A stretch of 64,000 nt of DNA from Pacificispira sp040217575 (lineage in GTDB: Bacteria > Pseudomonadota > Alphaproteobacteria > UBA8366 > Aestuariispiraceae), in the NCBI GenBank assembly GCA_040217575.1, contig JAVJPW010000001.1:124001-188000 (forward strand), read 5' to 3'. This document shows, piece by piece, positions 24,753 to 32,400 of the stretch (positions are counted from its first letter, which is position 1; each line of letters begins with the position of its first letter). The notes beneath the pieces are model-generated. The model was not told where the DNA came from and ran no database searches. It saw nothing but the letters and a program-made list of their open reading frames with translations. Made by a program: the position numbers and the translations under genes.

Positions 24753-25271
24753 CTAGTGGGCCGCCGTCGCTGGGTTGCAGGGCTGCAGGACCAGGCCGGC
24801 ATAGGCAAAGGAATCCGCCAACTCGCTTGCCGGTTCCCGGCATAGCCTAAGGGCGCTTGGCGGTAGCCATGGGGCAAGTGCGGTTTCGATGCCCCGCTGC
24901 GTAATTGCTTTTTCCCGTGCCTTGACGTTTTCATGTGTCGGCGGGTTCACCGCGTCCGCGGAATAGAATTGATGGTCGGCGATCGCATCCAACAGACGTT
25001 CCTCGTCCGCGCTGGCCCGGCAGCAGCGCATATGCCGGACGTCGATCCGGTTTCTGGAAGTGGCTGCCAGAATGGACAGAATCAGGTCCAGCTGGCAAAA
25101 CGCGGTGGATGGAATGCCCGCCTTTTCAAACCCCTGACGGATCAGGAGGGCGCAGCAGTCGCGCGCCATATGCCCCTGGACCCAGCTTCTAACCGCCCAA
25201 AGCAGAAGCTGATTCGCGAACGGCATCTCGAATACGTGGCGTTCCTCTTTCATGCGGTTTATTGCGTTCAT
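24753..25271 (-). CDS. Hypothetical protein behind a Fur-like box
   Basis: I do not recognise this protein of about 172 residues. It is helical, with Cys residues clustered near CCALL and MRCCRASADEERLLDAI (about 89-105); a paired Cys followed by S/A-DE resembles small Rhodospirillales proteins of unknown role. No signal peptide or membrane span is obvious. The ATG at 25271 is favoured because AGGGG lies nine to ten bases before it; alternatives are 25280, 25253 and 25226. A promoter overlapped by a Fur-like site lies about 80-110 bases upstream, suggesting iron-controlled expression. Codon use is like its neighbours. Confidence 0.7.
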   Translation of the reverse strand: MNAINRMKEERHVFEMPFANQLLLWAVRSWVQGHMARDCCALLIRQGFEKAGIPSTAFCQLDLILSILAATSRNRIDVRHMRCCRASADEERLLDAIADHQFYSADAVNPPTHENVKAREKAITQRGIETALAPWLPPSALRLCREPASELADSFAYAGLVLQPCNPATAAH

Positions 25272-25352
25272 TTTTTGCATTCCCCTGGTCGCAGTCCTGT
25301 TCCGTCCGGCTTCCCGTACCGGACTGTCGAATGTGTCTTTCCAACGCAGTTT

Positions 25353-25386
25353 ATAATATGAAAGTGCAAATCATTCGCAATCGCAA
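25353..25386 (-). promoter_or_regulatory. Promoter overlapped by a Fur-like box
   Basis: On the minus strand TTGCGA and TATTAT are separated by 16 bases. They are overlapped by a 21-base imperfect dyad, TGCAAATCATTCGCAATCGCA in plus orientation (25365-25385), with TGC/GCA outer arms. It resembles alphaproteobacterial Fur sites. The site faces the minus-strand hypothetical gene; the plus-strand Ada gene starts 135 bases away on the other side. Confidence 0.5.
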
Positions 25387-25519
25387 AATTCAACAGACAG
25401 GAATTCTTTATGGCGGTCGGCAATCCGCCGCATTGTACCGCAAGAACCGGGTGGGTTGGTGAACCGTCGGCGGGCATGATCGCTTTCGACGCTTGGAAAA
25501 CCGGAAGAGGACGGGAATC

Positions 25520-26410
25520 ATGTCGCCCATGATCGAAGATTTGGAACGCCAGAAAGACTATGATCGGATTGGCCGCGCGCTTGGCCATATTGCCGAAACG
25601 TGGGGTGAAAGCCGCCCCAGCCTGGCCGAACTGGCGTCCGAATGCGGGATGAGCGAGTTCCACTTCCAGCGCGTATTCCAGCGCTGGGTCGGACTAAGTC
25701 CCAAAAAGTTCCTGAGCGTGGTCAGTCTGGACCACGCCAAGCGTTCGCTGATCGACGACAGTGACCTGTTGAGCGCCAGTTTCGATGCCGGGCTTTCTGG
25801 TCCGGGACGGCTGCACGACTTGTTCGTCACGTATGAGGCGATGACGCCGGGCGAATACAAACGCCAGGCGGCGGGCCTGACCATCCGGTGGGGCTGGCAT
25901 GAAGGTCCGTTCGGCGAAACGCTTCTGTTCGTCACTGACCGCGGGCTGTGCGGCCTTGCGTTCCTGGACTCCAGGGGGCGAGCCGACTGTTTTCAGGATT
26001 TGGCGGATCGTTGGCCGGGGGCGAAGTTGGTCGAAGACGTGCCCGCAACCCGCGGAATGATGGACCGGATTTTTGCCGACCCTGCGACAACCAAGGGGCG
26101 GGACGGCATCCGTTTGCTGCTGAAGGGCACGGAATTTCAGGTAAAGGTCTGGGAAGGGCTGATGCGCATTCCGGCCGGCGACTATCAGACCTATGGCGCG
26201 CTGGCGGAAGCGATCGGAATGCCCGCCCGCGCGGCCCGGGCCGTCGGTACCGCCGTGGGCGCCAATCCGATCAGCTGGCTGATCCCCTGCCACCGCGTCA
26301 TCCGGGGGTCGGGGATGCTAGGCGGGTATCGCTGGGGGCTGCCGCGAAAGATCGCCATGATGGGGTTCGAAAAGTCGGGACAGGGACTTCGATTGAACCT
26401 TGCGGGGTAG
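25520..26410 (+). CDS. AraC-type HTH fused to O6-alkylguanine-DNA methyltransferase (Ada-like)
   Basis: This 296-residue protein combines an AraC helix-turn-helix (about 30-115: SLAELASECGMSEFHFQRVFQRWVG) with a methyltransferase domain whose suicide nucleophile is Cys257 in PCHRV. It repairs O6-methylguanine or O4-methylthymine and may bind DNA. Compared with E. coli Ada it lacks the N-terminal zinc domain with Cys38 that senses methylphosphotriesters, so the usual methylation-switch activator function is missing. ATG 25520 follows GAGGA; a TTG frame start upstream is not needed. It is a single gene upstream of hisG. Confidence 0.92.
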   Translation: MSPMIEDLERQKDYDRIGRALGHIAETWGESRPSLAELASECGMSEFHFQRVFQRWVGLSPKKFLSVVSLDHAKRSLIDDSDLLSASFDAGLSGPGRLHDLFVTYEAMTPGEYKRQAAGLTIRWGWHEGPFGETLLFVTDRGLCGLAFLDSRGRADCFQDLADRWPGAKLVEDVPATRGMMDRIFADPATTKGRDGIRLLLKGTEFQVKVWEGLMRIPAGDYQTYGALAEAIGMPARAARAVGTAVGANPISWLIPCHRVIRGSGMLGGYRWGLPRKIAMMGFEKSGQGLRLNLAG

Positions 26411-26509
26411 GGGGGCGCCGCCTCTGCGACACCTTGAGGCTTTAAACTTCGCGCGGCCCGTGCCATTTAGCGCGCCATCACGATTTGGTGCCTTACTAGG
26501 ACAAAGCGG

Positions 26510-27172
26510 ATGAGCGCGAACGAACCCTTGGTCCTGGCCCTGCCGAAGGGCCGTATTCTGGACGATCTGCGACCGATGCTGCGTAGCGTCGGCATCGAAC
26601 CGGAACCCGCGTTCGATGATCCGAAATCGCGGTTGCTGCAGTTCGAAACCAGCGTCCCGAACCTGTCCATCATCCGGGTTCGCAGCTTCGATGTCGCGAC
26701 ATTCGTCGCCTTTGGCGCAGCGCATCTGGGGGTCGCTGGCAACGATGTCCTGATGGAGTTCGATTACCCGGAAATCTATGCGCCGGTCGACCTGGACATC
26801 GGCCATTGCCGGATTTCGGTGGCTGAACCAACGGAACTCAGCGCGTCGGACGACCCCAGCCGGTGGAGCCATGTCAGGATCGCGACCAAATATCCGAACA
26901 TCACGCGCAAGCACTTTGCCCGGCGCGGCGTACAGGCCGAATGCATCAAACTGAACGGTGCAATGGAACTGGCGCCCGGCATGGGCCTGTGCCGCCGAAT
27001 TGTGGACCTGGTTTCCACCGGTCGCACGCTAAAGGAAAACGGTCTGGTCGAAGTGGAAACGATCGCTGAAATCACGTCCCGCCTGATCGTCAATCGCGCG
27101 GCGCTCAAAACACGGTCTGACGAGGTCGGCGGCTGGGTCGACCGGTTCCGGGAGGCCGCTCATGCCGCGTGA
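26510..27172 (+). CDS. hisG: ATP phosphoribosyltransferase, short form
   Basis: HisG starts histidine synthesis by joining ATP and PRPP. At 220 residues this is the short catalytic form (no C-terminal regulatory domain), which normally needs the HisRS-like partner HisZ; hisZ is not in this window. Motifs are LALPKGRILDD, the GVAGNDVLMEF segment, the RIATKYPNITRKHF region, and the PRPP loop LNGAMELAPGMGL. Its last 11 bases overlap hisD, so they are translationally linked. About 100 bases separate it from the upstream repair gene. Confidence 0.95.
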   Translation: MSANEPLVLALPKGRILDDLRPMLRSVGIEPEPAFDDPKSRLLQFETSVPNLSIIRVRSFDVATFVAFGAAHLGVAGNDVLMEFDYPEIYAPVDLDIGHCRISVAEPTELSASDDPSRWSHVRIATKYPNITRKHFARRGVQAECIKLNGAMELAPGMGLCRRIVDLVSTGRTLKENGLVEVETIAEITSRLIVNRAALKTRSDEVGGWVDRFREAAHAA

Positions 27173-28481
27173 TTTCCCCGTTTCCTGCCGTCTGGATGTG
27201 CGGCAGCCAGATTTCGCCGCCCGCTTCGATGCGCTTTTGGGCGCAAAGCGGGAAATGGATGAAGATGTGGACCGCACGGTCGCCGACATCCTGGCGGATG
27301 TGCGTGCGCGTGGCGATGCGGCGGTCGTCGACTATACGAACCGGTTCGACCGCGTATCCTATTCCGTGGACGATCTGCGGATTTCGGATTCGGAACTGGA
27401 CGGCGCCGCCGAACGGTGCGACCCGGAAACCATTGCCGCACTGAAGACGGCAGCGGATCGGATTCGCGCTTATCACGAAAAATCACTGCCGCAGGGCATG
27501 TCCTATTCCGACGCGCAGGGTGTGCGGCTGGGCGCACGCTGGACCCCGGTCGCAGCGGCGGGACTTTATGTGCCGGGCGGTACCGCGGCCTATCCCAGTT
27601 CCGTTCTGATGAACGCCATTCCGGCGACTGTTGCGGGCGTCGAACGGCTGGTCATGGTCGTGCCCACCCCGGATGGAGTAACGAATCCGCTGGTTCTGGC
27701 GGCGGCCCGGCTTGCGGGTGTGTCCGAAGCATACCGCATCGGTGGTGCACAGGCGGTGGGCGCCCTGGCCTACGGGACCGCGACGATCCGGCCGGTGGAC
27801 AAGGTCGTTGGGCCCGGAAACGCCTTCGTTGCCGCGGCGAAACGGCGCGTCTTTGGAACGGTCGGGATCGACATGATTGCGGGTCCGTCCGAAATTCTGG
27901 TCGTGGCCGACGGCCAGAACGACCCGGACTGGATCGCGGCCGACCTGTTGAGCCAGGCTGAACATGACTTGTCGGCCCAGTCGATCCTGATCACGGACGA
28001 CGCCGACTTGGCGGACGCGGTCGAAGACGCCATCGAAATCAGGCTGAAGACACTGCCCCGCCGCGATATCGCGGGCGGAAGCTGGTCGGCGCATGGCGCG
28101 ATCATCACGGTGCGTGATCTGTCGGATTCGGTGGAGTTGATCGACCGGATCGCGCCGGAACACCTGGAACTGGCCGTGACCGACCCGAACGGTCTGGCGG
28201 ACCGCGTCGCAAATGCCGGAGCCATCTTCCTGGGGCGCTATACCCCGGAAGCGATCGGCGATTATGTGGCCGGACCCAACCATGTACTGCCCACCGCACG
28301 CAGTGCGCGGTTTTCCAGTGGCCTTGGCGTTCTGGATTTCATGAAGCGCACGTCGCTGGTTCAGTGCGATGCGGACAGTCTGGCGGAAATCGGCCCGGCG
28401 GCGGTTGCGCTGGCGGATGCCGAAGGGCTGGGCGCGCACGCGCTGTCGGTCGCAATTCGACTTAACTTGCCGTCTCGCTAA
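27162..28481 (+). CDS. hisD: Histidinol dehydrogenase
   Basis: HisD oxidises histidinol to histidine in two NAD-dependent, zinc-requiring steps. The 439 residues contain VAAAGLYVPGGTAAYPS, VGPGNAFVAAAKRRVFGTVGIDMIAGPSEILVVAD (the longest family signature), AQAEHD-like SQAEHDLSAQ, and the C-terminal GPNHVLPTARSARFSSGL. The zinc ligands (Gln/His in SQAEHD, Asp, His in GPNHVLPT) appear intact. It overlaps hisG and is followed by UPF0262. Confidence 0.97.
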   Translation: MPRDFPVSCRLDVRQPDFAARFDALLGAKREMDEDVDRTVADILADVRARGDAAVVDYTNRFDRVSYSVDDLRISDSELDGAAERCDPETIAALKTAADRIRAYHEKSLPQGMSYSDAQGVRLGARWTPVAAAGLYVPGGTAAYPSSVLMNAIPATVAGVERLVMVVPTPDGVTNPLVLAAARLAGVSEAYRIGGAQAVGALAYGTATIRPVDKVVGPGNAFVAAAKRRVFGTVGIDMIAGPSEILVVADGQNDPDWIAADLLSQAEHDLSAQSILITDDADLADAVEDAIEIRLKTLPRRDIAGGSWSAHGAIITVRDLSDSVELIDRIAPEHLELAVTDPNGLADRVANAGAIFLGRYTPEAIGDYVAGPNHVLPTARSARFSSGLGVLDFMKRTSLVQCDADSLAEIGPAAVALADAEGLGAHALSVAIRLNLPSR

Positions 28482-28561
28482 GTTATCCCTTGTATCCTAA
28501 ACTCCGCGCCGGACCGACCATGCCGGCGTGTTTTTCGCGCGCGAATTCAGGGAGCAGCCCC

Positions 28562-29056
28562 ATGAACGACATCAATTTCAACGAAGCGGCGGACAAGATT
28601 GTTGCCCTGGAGCTGGATGAGCACACGATCGTGCGTCGCAGTGTCGAAGTGGAACATGAACGCAAGGTCGCGATGTATGATCTGTTGGACATGAACCGCT
28701 TTCGGCCGGTGGGTGATTTCAAGGGACCGTTCAAGGTGCGCCTGGGGATCGAAGATGCGAAACGGCTCGTATTCCGTATCGACAACGAAGAAGATGTGAA
28801 CCTGACGGACGTGACGTTGCCCCTGTCGCCGTTCCGGCGGATCGTGCGGGACTATTTCCAGATTTGTGAGAGTTACTACGACGCGATCAAGAAGCTGTCG
28901 CCCAGCCAGATAGAGACCATCGATATGGCACGGCGCGGTCTTCACAACGAAGGGGCGGACGTCCTGGTGGAAGCCCTGCAGGGCAAGATCGAGATGGACA
29001 AGGCAACGTCACGCCGGCTTTTCACGCTGGTATGCGTCCTGCACATTCGCGGATGA
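28562..29056 (+). CDS. UPF0262 family protein
   Basis: This 164-residue protein belongs to UPF0262, restricted mainly to alphaproteobacteria and of unknown function. It includes the family stretch VPRVEHERKVAMYDLLD-like VEHERKVAMYDLLDMN, RLVFRIDNEE and LPLSPFRRIVRDYFQICESYYDAI. The ATG at 28562 is chosen because GGGAGC precedes it; an upstream in-frame start would add 24 residues with no family match. It sits between hisD and the phosphatase-like gene, its standard place, so an ill-defined role linked to this conserved cluster is likely. Confidence 0.9.
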   Translation: MNDINFNEAADKIVALELDEHTIVRRSVEVEHERKVAMYDLLDMNRFRPVGDFKGPFKVRLGIEDAKRLVFRIDNEEDVNLTDVTLPLSPFRRIVRDYFQICESYYDAIKKLSPSQIETIDMARRGLHNEGADVLVEALQGKIEMDKATSRRLFTLVCVLHIRG

Positions 29057-29109
29057 ACCGGCTGACGCGTAAGGAGGGGACCAGGGACAAAGGCTGACGG
29101 GACCGCGCG

Positions 29110-29550
29110 ATGATCTTCTCCGCCGACGATCTTCCCGATGCAGTCATGTTCTGCTGCACCATGAATTCGATCCGCTCCCCCATGGCGGAAGGGCTGATGA
29201 AAATGGTGCATGGCACCAACATTTATGTGGACAGCGTCGGTGCCCGCGAAGGCGAACTGGACGGCCTGATGGTCGAAGCGATGTCGGAGTTCGACATCGA
29301 CATGTCCAAGCACCGTGCGAAGACCTTTGATGAACTGGAAGATACCTATTTCGATCTGATCGTCGCGCTGTCGCCTGAGGCACAGCACCACGCCGTCGAA
29401 CTGACCCGGACAATGGCTTGCGATGTGGTGTTTTGGAACACGTTCGACCCGTCGATTATCGAAGGCAGCCGGGATCAGAGGCTTGACGCCTATCGTCAGG
29501 TGCGCGACCAGCTATACCAGCGAATACTGAAGTCATTTCCGGTAGAATAA
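29110..29550 (+). CDS. Low-molecular-weight phosphatase family protein (ArsC/LMW-PTP-like)
   Basis: This 146-residue protein has an LMW-PTP fold. The P-loop C-x5-R is Cys16 to Arg22 (CTMNSIRSPMAEG), which matches tyrosine phosphatases and the related thioredoxin-coupled arsenate reductases. The acid Asp loop is likely DPSIIEGS near the C-terminus. Arsenic resistance genes are absent, and this position after UPF0262 is typical of a conserved housekeeping paralogue, so phosphatase activity is more probable than arsenate reduction. It ends directly against the GTG of maf. Confidence 0.88.
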   Translation: MIFSADDLPDAVMFCCTMNSIRSPMAEGLMKMVHGTNIYVDSVGAREGELDGLMVEAMSEFDIDMSKHRAKTFDELEDTYFDLIVALSPEAQHHAVELTRTMACDVVFWNTFDPSIIEGSRDQRLDAYRQVRDQLYQRILKSFPVE

Positions 29551-30126
29551 GTGACCCAGCTATCAGACCTCATCCTTGCGTCGGCCAGCCCGCGACGGTT
29601 GGACCTGCTTTCGCAGATCGGTATTGAACCGGCGGACGTCGTTCCGGCCGACATCGACGAAGCGGCTGCTCGGGGCGAGCTGCCGCGCGACCATGCAAGG
29701 CGGCTCGCGGATGAAAAGGCGGATACGGTTGCGGGGCGTCATCCGGGCCGGGCCGTTTTGGCGGCCGATACGGTCGTTGCGGTCGGAAGGCGTATTCTGC
29801 CGAAGGCGGAAACGGAAAAAGAGGCGTTGGCCTGCCTGAAGCTGCTTTCCGGGCGGCGGCATGTGGTCTATGGCGGGATCGTGTTGATCGGTGCCGACGG
29901 TGTTCGCAGAAACCGGATCGTTGAAACGGCGGTCATCTTCAAACGCCTGCATCCGGATGAGGTTGCAGCCTATCTGGAAAGTGGCGAATGGCATGGAAAG
30001 GCGGGCGGCTATGCGATACAGGGCCGTGCCGCGGCCTTCATAAGGCGTATCAACGGGTCCTATTCGAACGTGGTGGGACTGGATCTGTTCGCGACCGCAC
30101 AGCTTCTTGGTGCAAGCCGATCCTGA
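29551..30126 (+). CDS. maf: Maf family nucleotide pyrophosphatase
   Basis: Maf proteins hydrolyse non-canonical or excess nucleoside triphosphates (dTTP, UTP or modified bases) and influence septation. The 191 residues start with LILASASPRRLDLL, the family signature, and have AADTVVAVGRRILPKAETEKEA, with the catalytic Asp, and GGYAIQGRAAAFI. The start is GTG directly after the previous stop codon. In many alphaproteobacteria infA lies between the phosphatase and maf; here it is absent. Confidence 0.95.
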   Translation: MTQLSDLILASASPRRLDLLSQIGIEPADVVPADIDEAAARGELPRDHARRLADEKADTVAGRHPGRAVLAADTVVAVGRRILPKAETEKEALACLKLLSGRRHVVYGGIVLIGADGVRRNRIVETAVIFKRLHPDEVAAYLESGEWHGKAGGYAIQGRAAAFIRRINGSYSNVVGLDLFATAQLLGASRS

Positions 30127-30143
30127 AAGGCCAGGTCTGAAAA

Positions 30144-31517
30144 ATGCAGGCGAATGAAATCTATATCGAAGGAAGCCCGGGCGAACGGCGTGCCGGTATG
30201 CTGGACCAGGAAGGACGTGTCATCGGCTTTGCCTTCGACCGGCCAACCCGGCCGCGTTTTGCTGAAGCGGTCTATCGGTCGCGCGTTCAGGAAATCGACA
30301 AGCGAACCGGGGCGGCCTTTCTGGACCTGGGGCTGGGCACGCCTGCGCTCTTGTCACGCGGCAAAGGACTGACGGCGGGGGAAATGCTGACGGTCCAGAT
30401 CGCGCGGGATTCGCATGCCGACAAGGGGGCAGCCGCCGTCCGCCAGGTCGTGCTTTGGGGGCGCTACCTTGCCTTTCAGCCGGGCCGGGGTGGTGGTTTT
30501 CAATGCGCCCGGCAATTGGGACAGGGAAAGCGTCGTGCGGACGCCCTTGCGCGCGCCGAAGCGGCGATCGAAGATCCGACGGACTTGATCCTGCGTGGCC
30601 CTGCAGCGGCCGCCGAACAAGACGTTCTGGCGCGCGAAGCCGAACTGTTGCGCGCGCGCTGGACCGAAATTTCCTCGACAGCCGCGCAGACATCGAAACC
30701 TGAATGCCTGTCGACGGCGCCCGGGTTTGTGGAACTCGTGCTGCGTGAAGCGGCACCTGACGCCCGGGTCGCGCTGGATGACCGATTGGATTTTGCTCAT
30801 GCGGAAACCCTGATCGACGATCGGTTTCCGGATCTTGCGCGCGGTTTGGCTTTCCATGACGGCAAGCACCCGATCTTTGACGAGGCGGGCCTGAACGACG
30901 CGCTGGAAATGGCGCTGGCGGACGAGGTTGCGATCACTGGCGGCGGACGGATCACGATAGAGGAAACACGCGCCCTGACGGCGATTGACGTCGATATCGG
31001 CGGCGGCGAACAGGGCCTTGCCGCCGGACCGGAGGCACAGCACAGGCTGAACCGCCGTGCCGCGGAAGAAATCGGGCGTCAGATCCTGCTGCGCAATTTG
31101 TCAGGCCTGATCGCCATCGATTTCGCAGGCTTTACCCAACGCGGCAAGATGAAGGCGCTGATCGACATCCTTCGTAGCCGCCTGAAGCATGGTGAGGGCC
31201 ATTGCGACATTCTGGGGATCACGGCGGCGGGACTGGTTGAAGTGACCCGTCAGCGCACGGGCCCCGGACTTGGCGAACTGATGACGGCGCGGACCGGGGG
31301 AAGCACCTTGTCGCCGGACGCGGAAGCGGCAGAGGCGCTTCGCCGGACCCTACGGCTGAGCGGTGCGGGCAAGCCCGTGGCCACGCTTTCGGCGGCGGCC
31401 ATCGCGTGTCTGAAAGGACCCATGCGTCAGGCATTGGTTGAGACCGAACGGCGTCTTGGGCAGCCGATTACATTGATTGACGGCCCGGTCGGCCCGGACT
31501 GCAGGCTGCAAAGATAG
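30144..31517 (+). CDS. Ribonuclease E/G family protein (RNase G-like)
   Basis: This 457-residue RNase E/G-type endoribonuclease is involved in rRNA and mRNA processing. It has the core region but is shorter and more diverged than E. coli RNase G (489). A reduced S1-type segment leads (QEIDKRTGAAFLDLGLG). The later domain has GGGRITIEETRALTAIDVDIGGG, carrying the catalytic Asp, and IGRQILLRNLSGLIAIDF. It is more diverged than RNase E, so another full RNase E probably exists elsewhere. It belongs to the maf-RNase-yacG run. Confidence 0.88.
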   Translation: MQANEIYIEGSPGERRAGMLDQEGRVIGFAFDRPTRPRFAEAVYRSRVQEIDKRTGAAFLDLGLGTPALLSRGKGLTAGEMLTVQIARDSHADKGAAAVRQVVLWGRYLAFQPGRGGGFQCARQLGQGKRRADALARAEAAIEDPTDLILRGPAAAAEQDVLAREAELLRARWTEISSTAAQTSKPECLSTAPGFVELVLREAAPDARVALDDRLDFAHAETLIDDRFPDLARGLAFHDGKHPIFDEAGLNDALEMALADEVAITGGGRITIEETRALTAIDVDIGGGEQGLAAGPEAQHRLNRRAAEEIGRQILLRNLSGLIAIDFAGFTQRGKMKALIDILRSRLKHGEGHCDILGITAAGLVEVTRQRTGPGLGELMTARTGGSTLSPDAEAAEALRRTLRLSGAGKPVATLSAAAIACLKGPMRQALVETERRLGQPITLIDGPVGPDCRLQR

Positions 31518-31524
31518 GGACGGT

Positions 31525-31734
31525 ATGCTGGACCCGGAACGCACGAATGTAAGCCATCGCAAAAAGCGGAAATGCCCGATTTGCGGCAAGCCGACGGCCG
31601 ATGACGTAAAGCCCTTCTGTTCGACGCGATGTCAGCAGGTTGACCTGAAACGCTGGTTGGACGGGTCATACCGGATCGAAACCGACGAACGCCCGGACGA
31701 GTCGGCGCCGGTGGATTCCCCCGACGAACGCTAG
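31525..31734 (+). CDS. yacG: DNA gyrase inhibitor YacG
   Basis: YacG is a small zinc protein that binds and inhibits DNA gyrase GyrB. The 69 residues have C-P-I-C-G-K and C-S-T-R-C (CxxC...CxxxC), giving a four-Cys zinc site, followed by DLKRWLDGSYRI. It starts eight bases after the RNase gene. Its stop TAG shares the palindrome CTAG with the stop of the convergent GST gene. Family and position match the conserved cluster. Confidence 0.93.
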   Translation: MLDPERTNVSHRKKRKCPICGKPTADDVKPFCSTRCQQVDLKRWLDGSYRIETDERPDESAPVDSPDER

Positions 31735-32396
31735 TCCGTTATCCCGCGTTCCAGCATGTACCATTCACCCGGGTTGCGCCCAAACGGGTTCATGATGTGG
31801 GTGCGATATGCCTCGCGTTCCTGAAGACGTGCATACCATGCCTCTACATTCGGTAGCGACGGACGTTCAATCTCCAGATTGAAATAGCGATAGGCCTGGG
31901 CACCCATAGGCACATCCGCCATGGTAAGCCTGTTGCCGACAATGAAGTTACGGTCGGACAGGTGTGCATCGAGGATCGTAAAGGCTGATGCGGCCTGAGC
32001 GGAAAGCTTCGAGATCATGGTCTGATCGCGGTCAGCGGGTTCCCGTCGGACGATTGCCGCAAATACCCCTGCTGTCGGGGGTGTTATGCGCGAGCGCTGC
32101 CAGTCCATCCACTGGTCAGCCAGCGCAACTTCCTCTGCCGTATCGGGCCGCAGCGTGCCATCCCCGTATTTGCGCGTAAGGTAACGCACGATCGCATTCG
32201 ATTCCCACAGGGTGAAGTCCCCGTCCTGCAGTGTCGGAACCATTCGGTTCGGATTGATCGAGCCGTATTCCGGCGTGTCCAGCCCGCCGAATGAGCCGCC
32301 GACATCGCGCCGTTCATGTTCCAGACCCAATTCGCCGACGGTCCACATTACCGGCATGACATTCGATGAATTCCGTCGACCCCAAATGGTTATCAT
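31731..32396 (-). CDS. Glutathione S-transferase family protein
   Basis: This 221-residue GST has an N-terminal thioredoxin-like domain (MITIWGRRNSSNVMPVMWTV) with the cis-Pro and the ES motif (NRMVPTLQDGDFTLWESNAIVRYL). The C-terminal helical domain carries the LTMADVPMG N-capping box. It conjugates glutathione to electrophiles or reduces peroxides; the substrate is unknown. It starts four bases after the glnE stop with AGGAA as ribosome site, so it is likely co-transcribed. The stop overlaps the yacG stop on the other strand. Confidence 0.93.
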   Translation of the reverse strand: MITIWGRRNSSNVMPVMWTVGELGLEHERRDVGGSFGGLDTPEYGSINPNRMVPTLQDGDFTLWESNAIVRYLTRKYGDGTLRPDTAEEVALADQWMDWQRSRITPPTAGVFAAIVRREPADRDQTMISKLSAQAASAFTILDAHLSDRNFIVGNRLTMADVPMGAQAYRYFNLEIERPSLPNVEAWYARLQEREAYRTHIMNPFGRNPGEWYMLERGITD

Positions 32397-32400
32397 GTTC

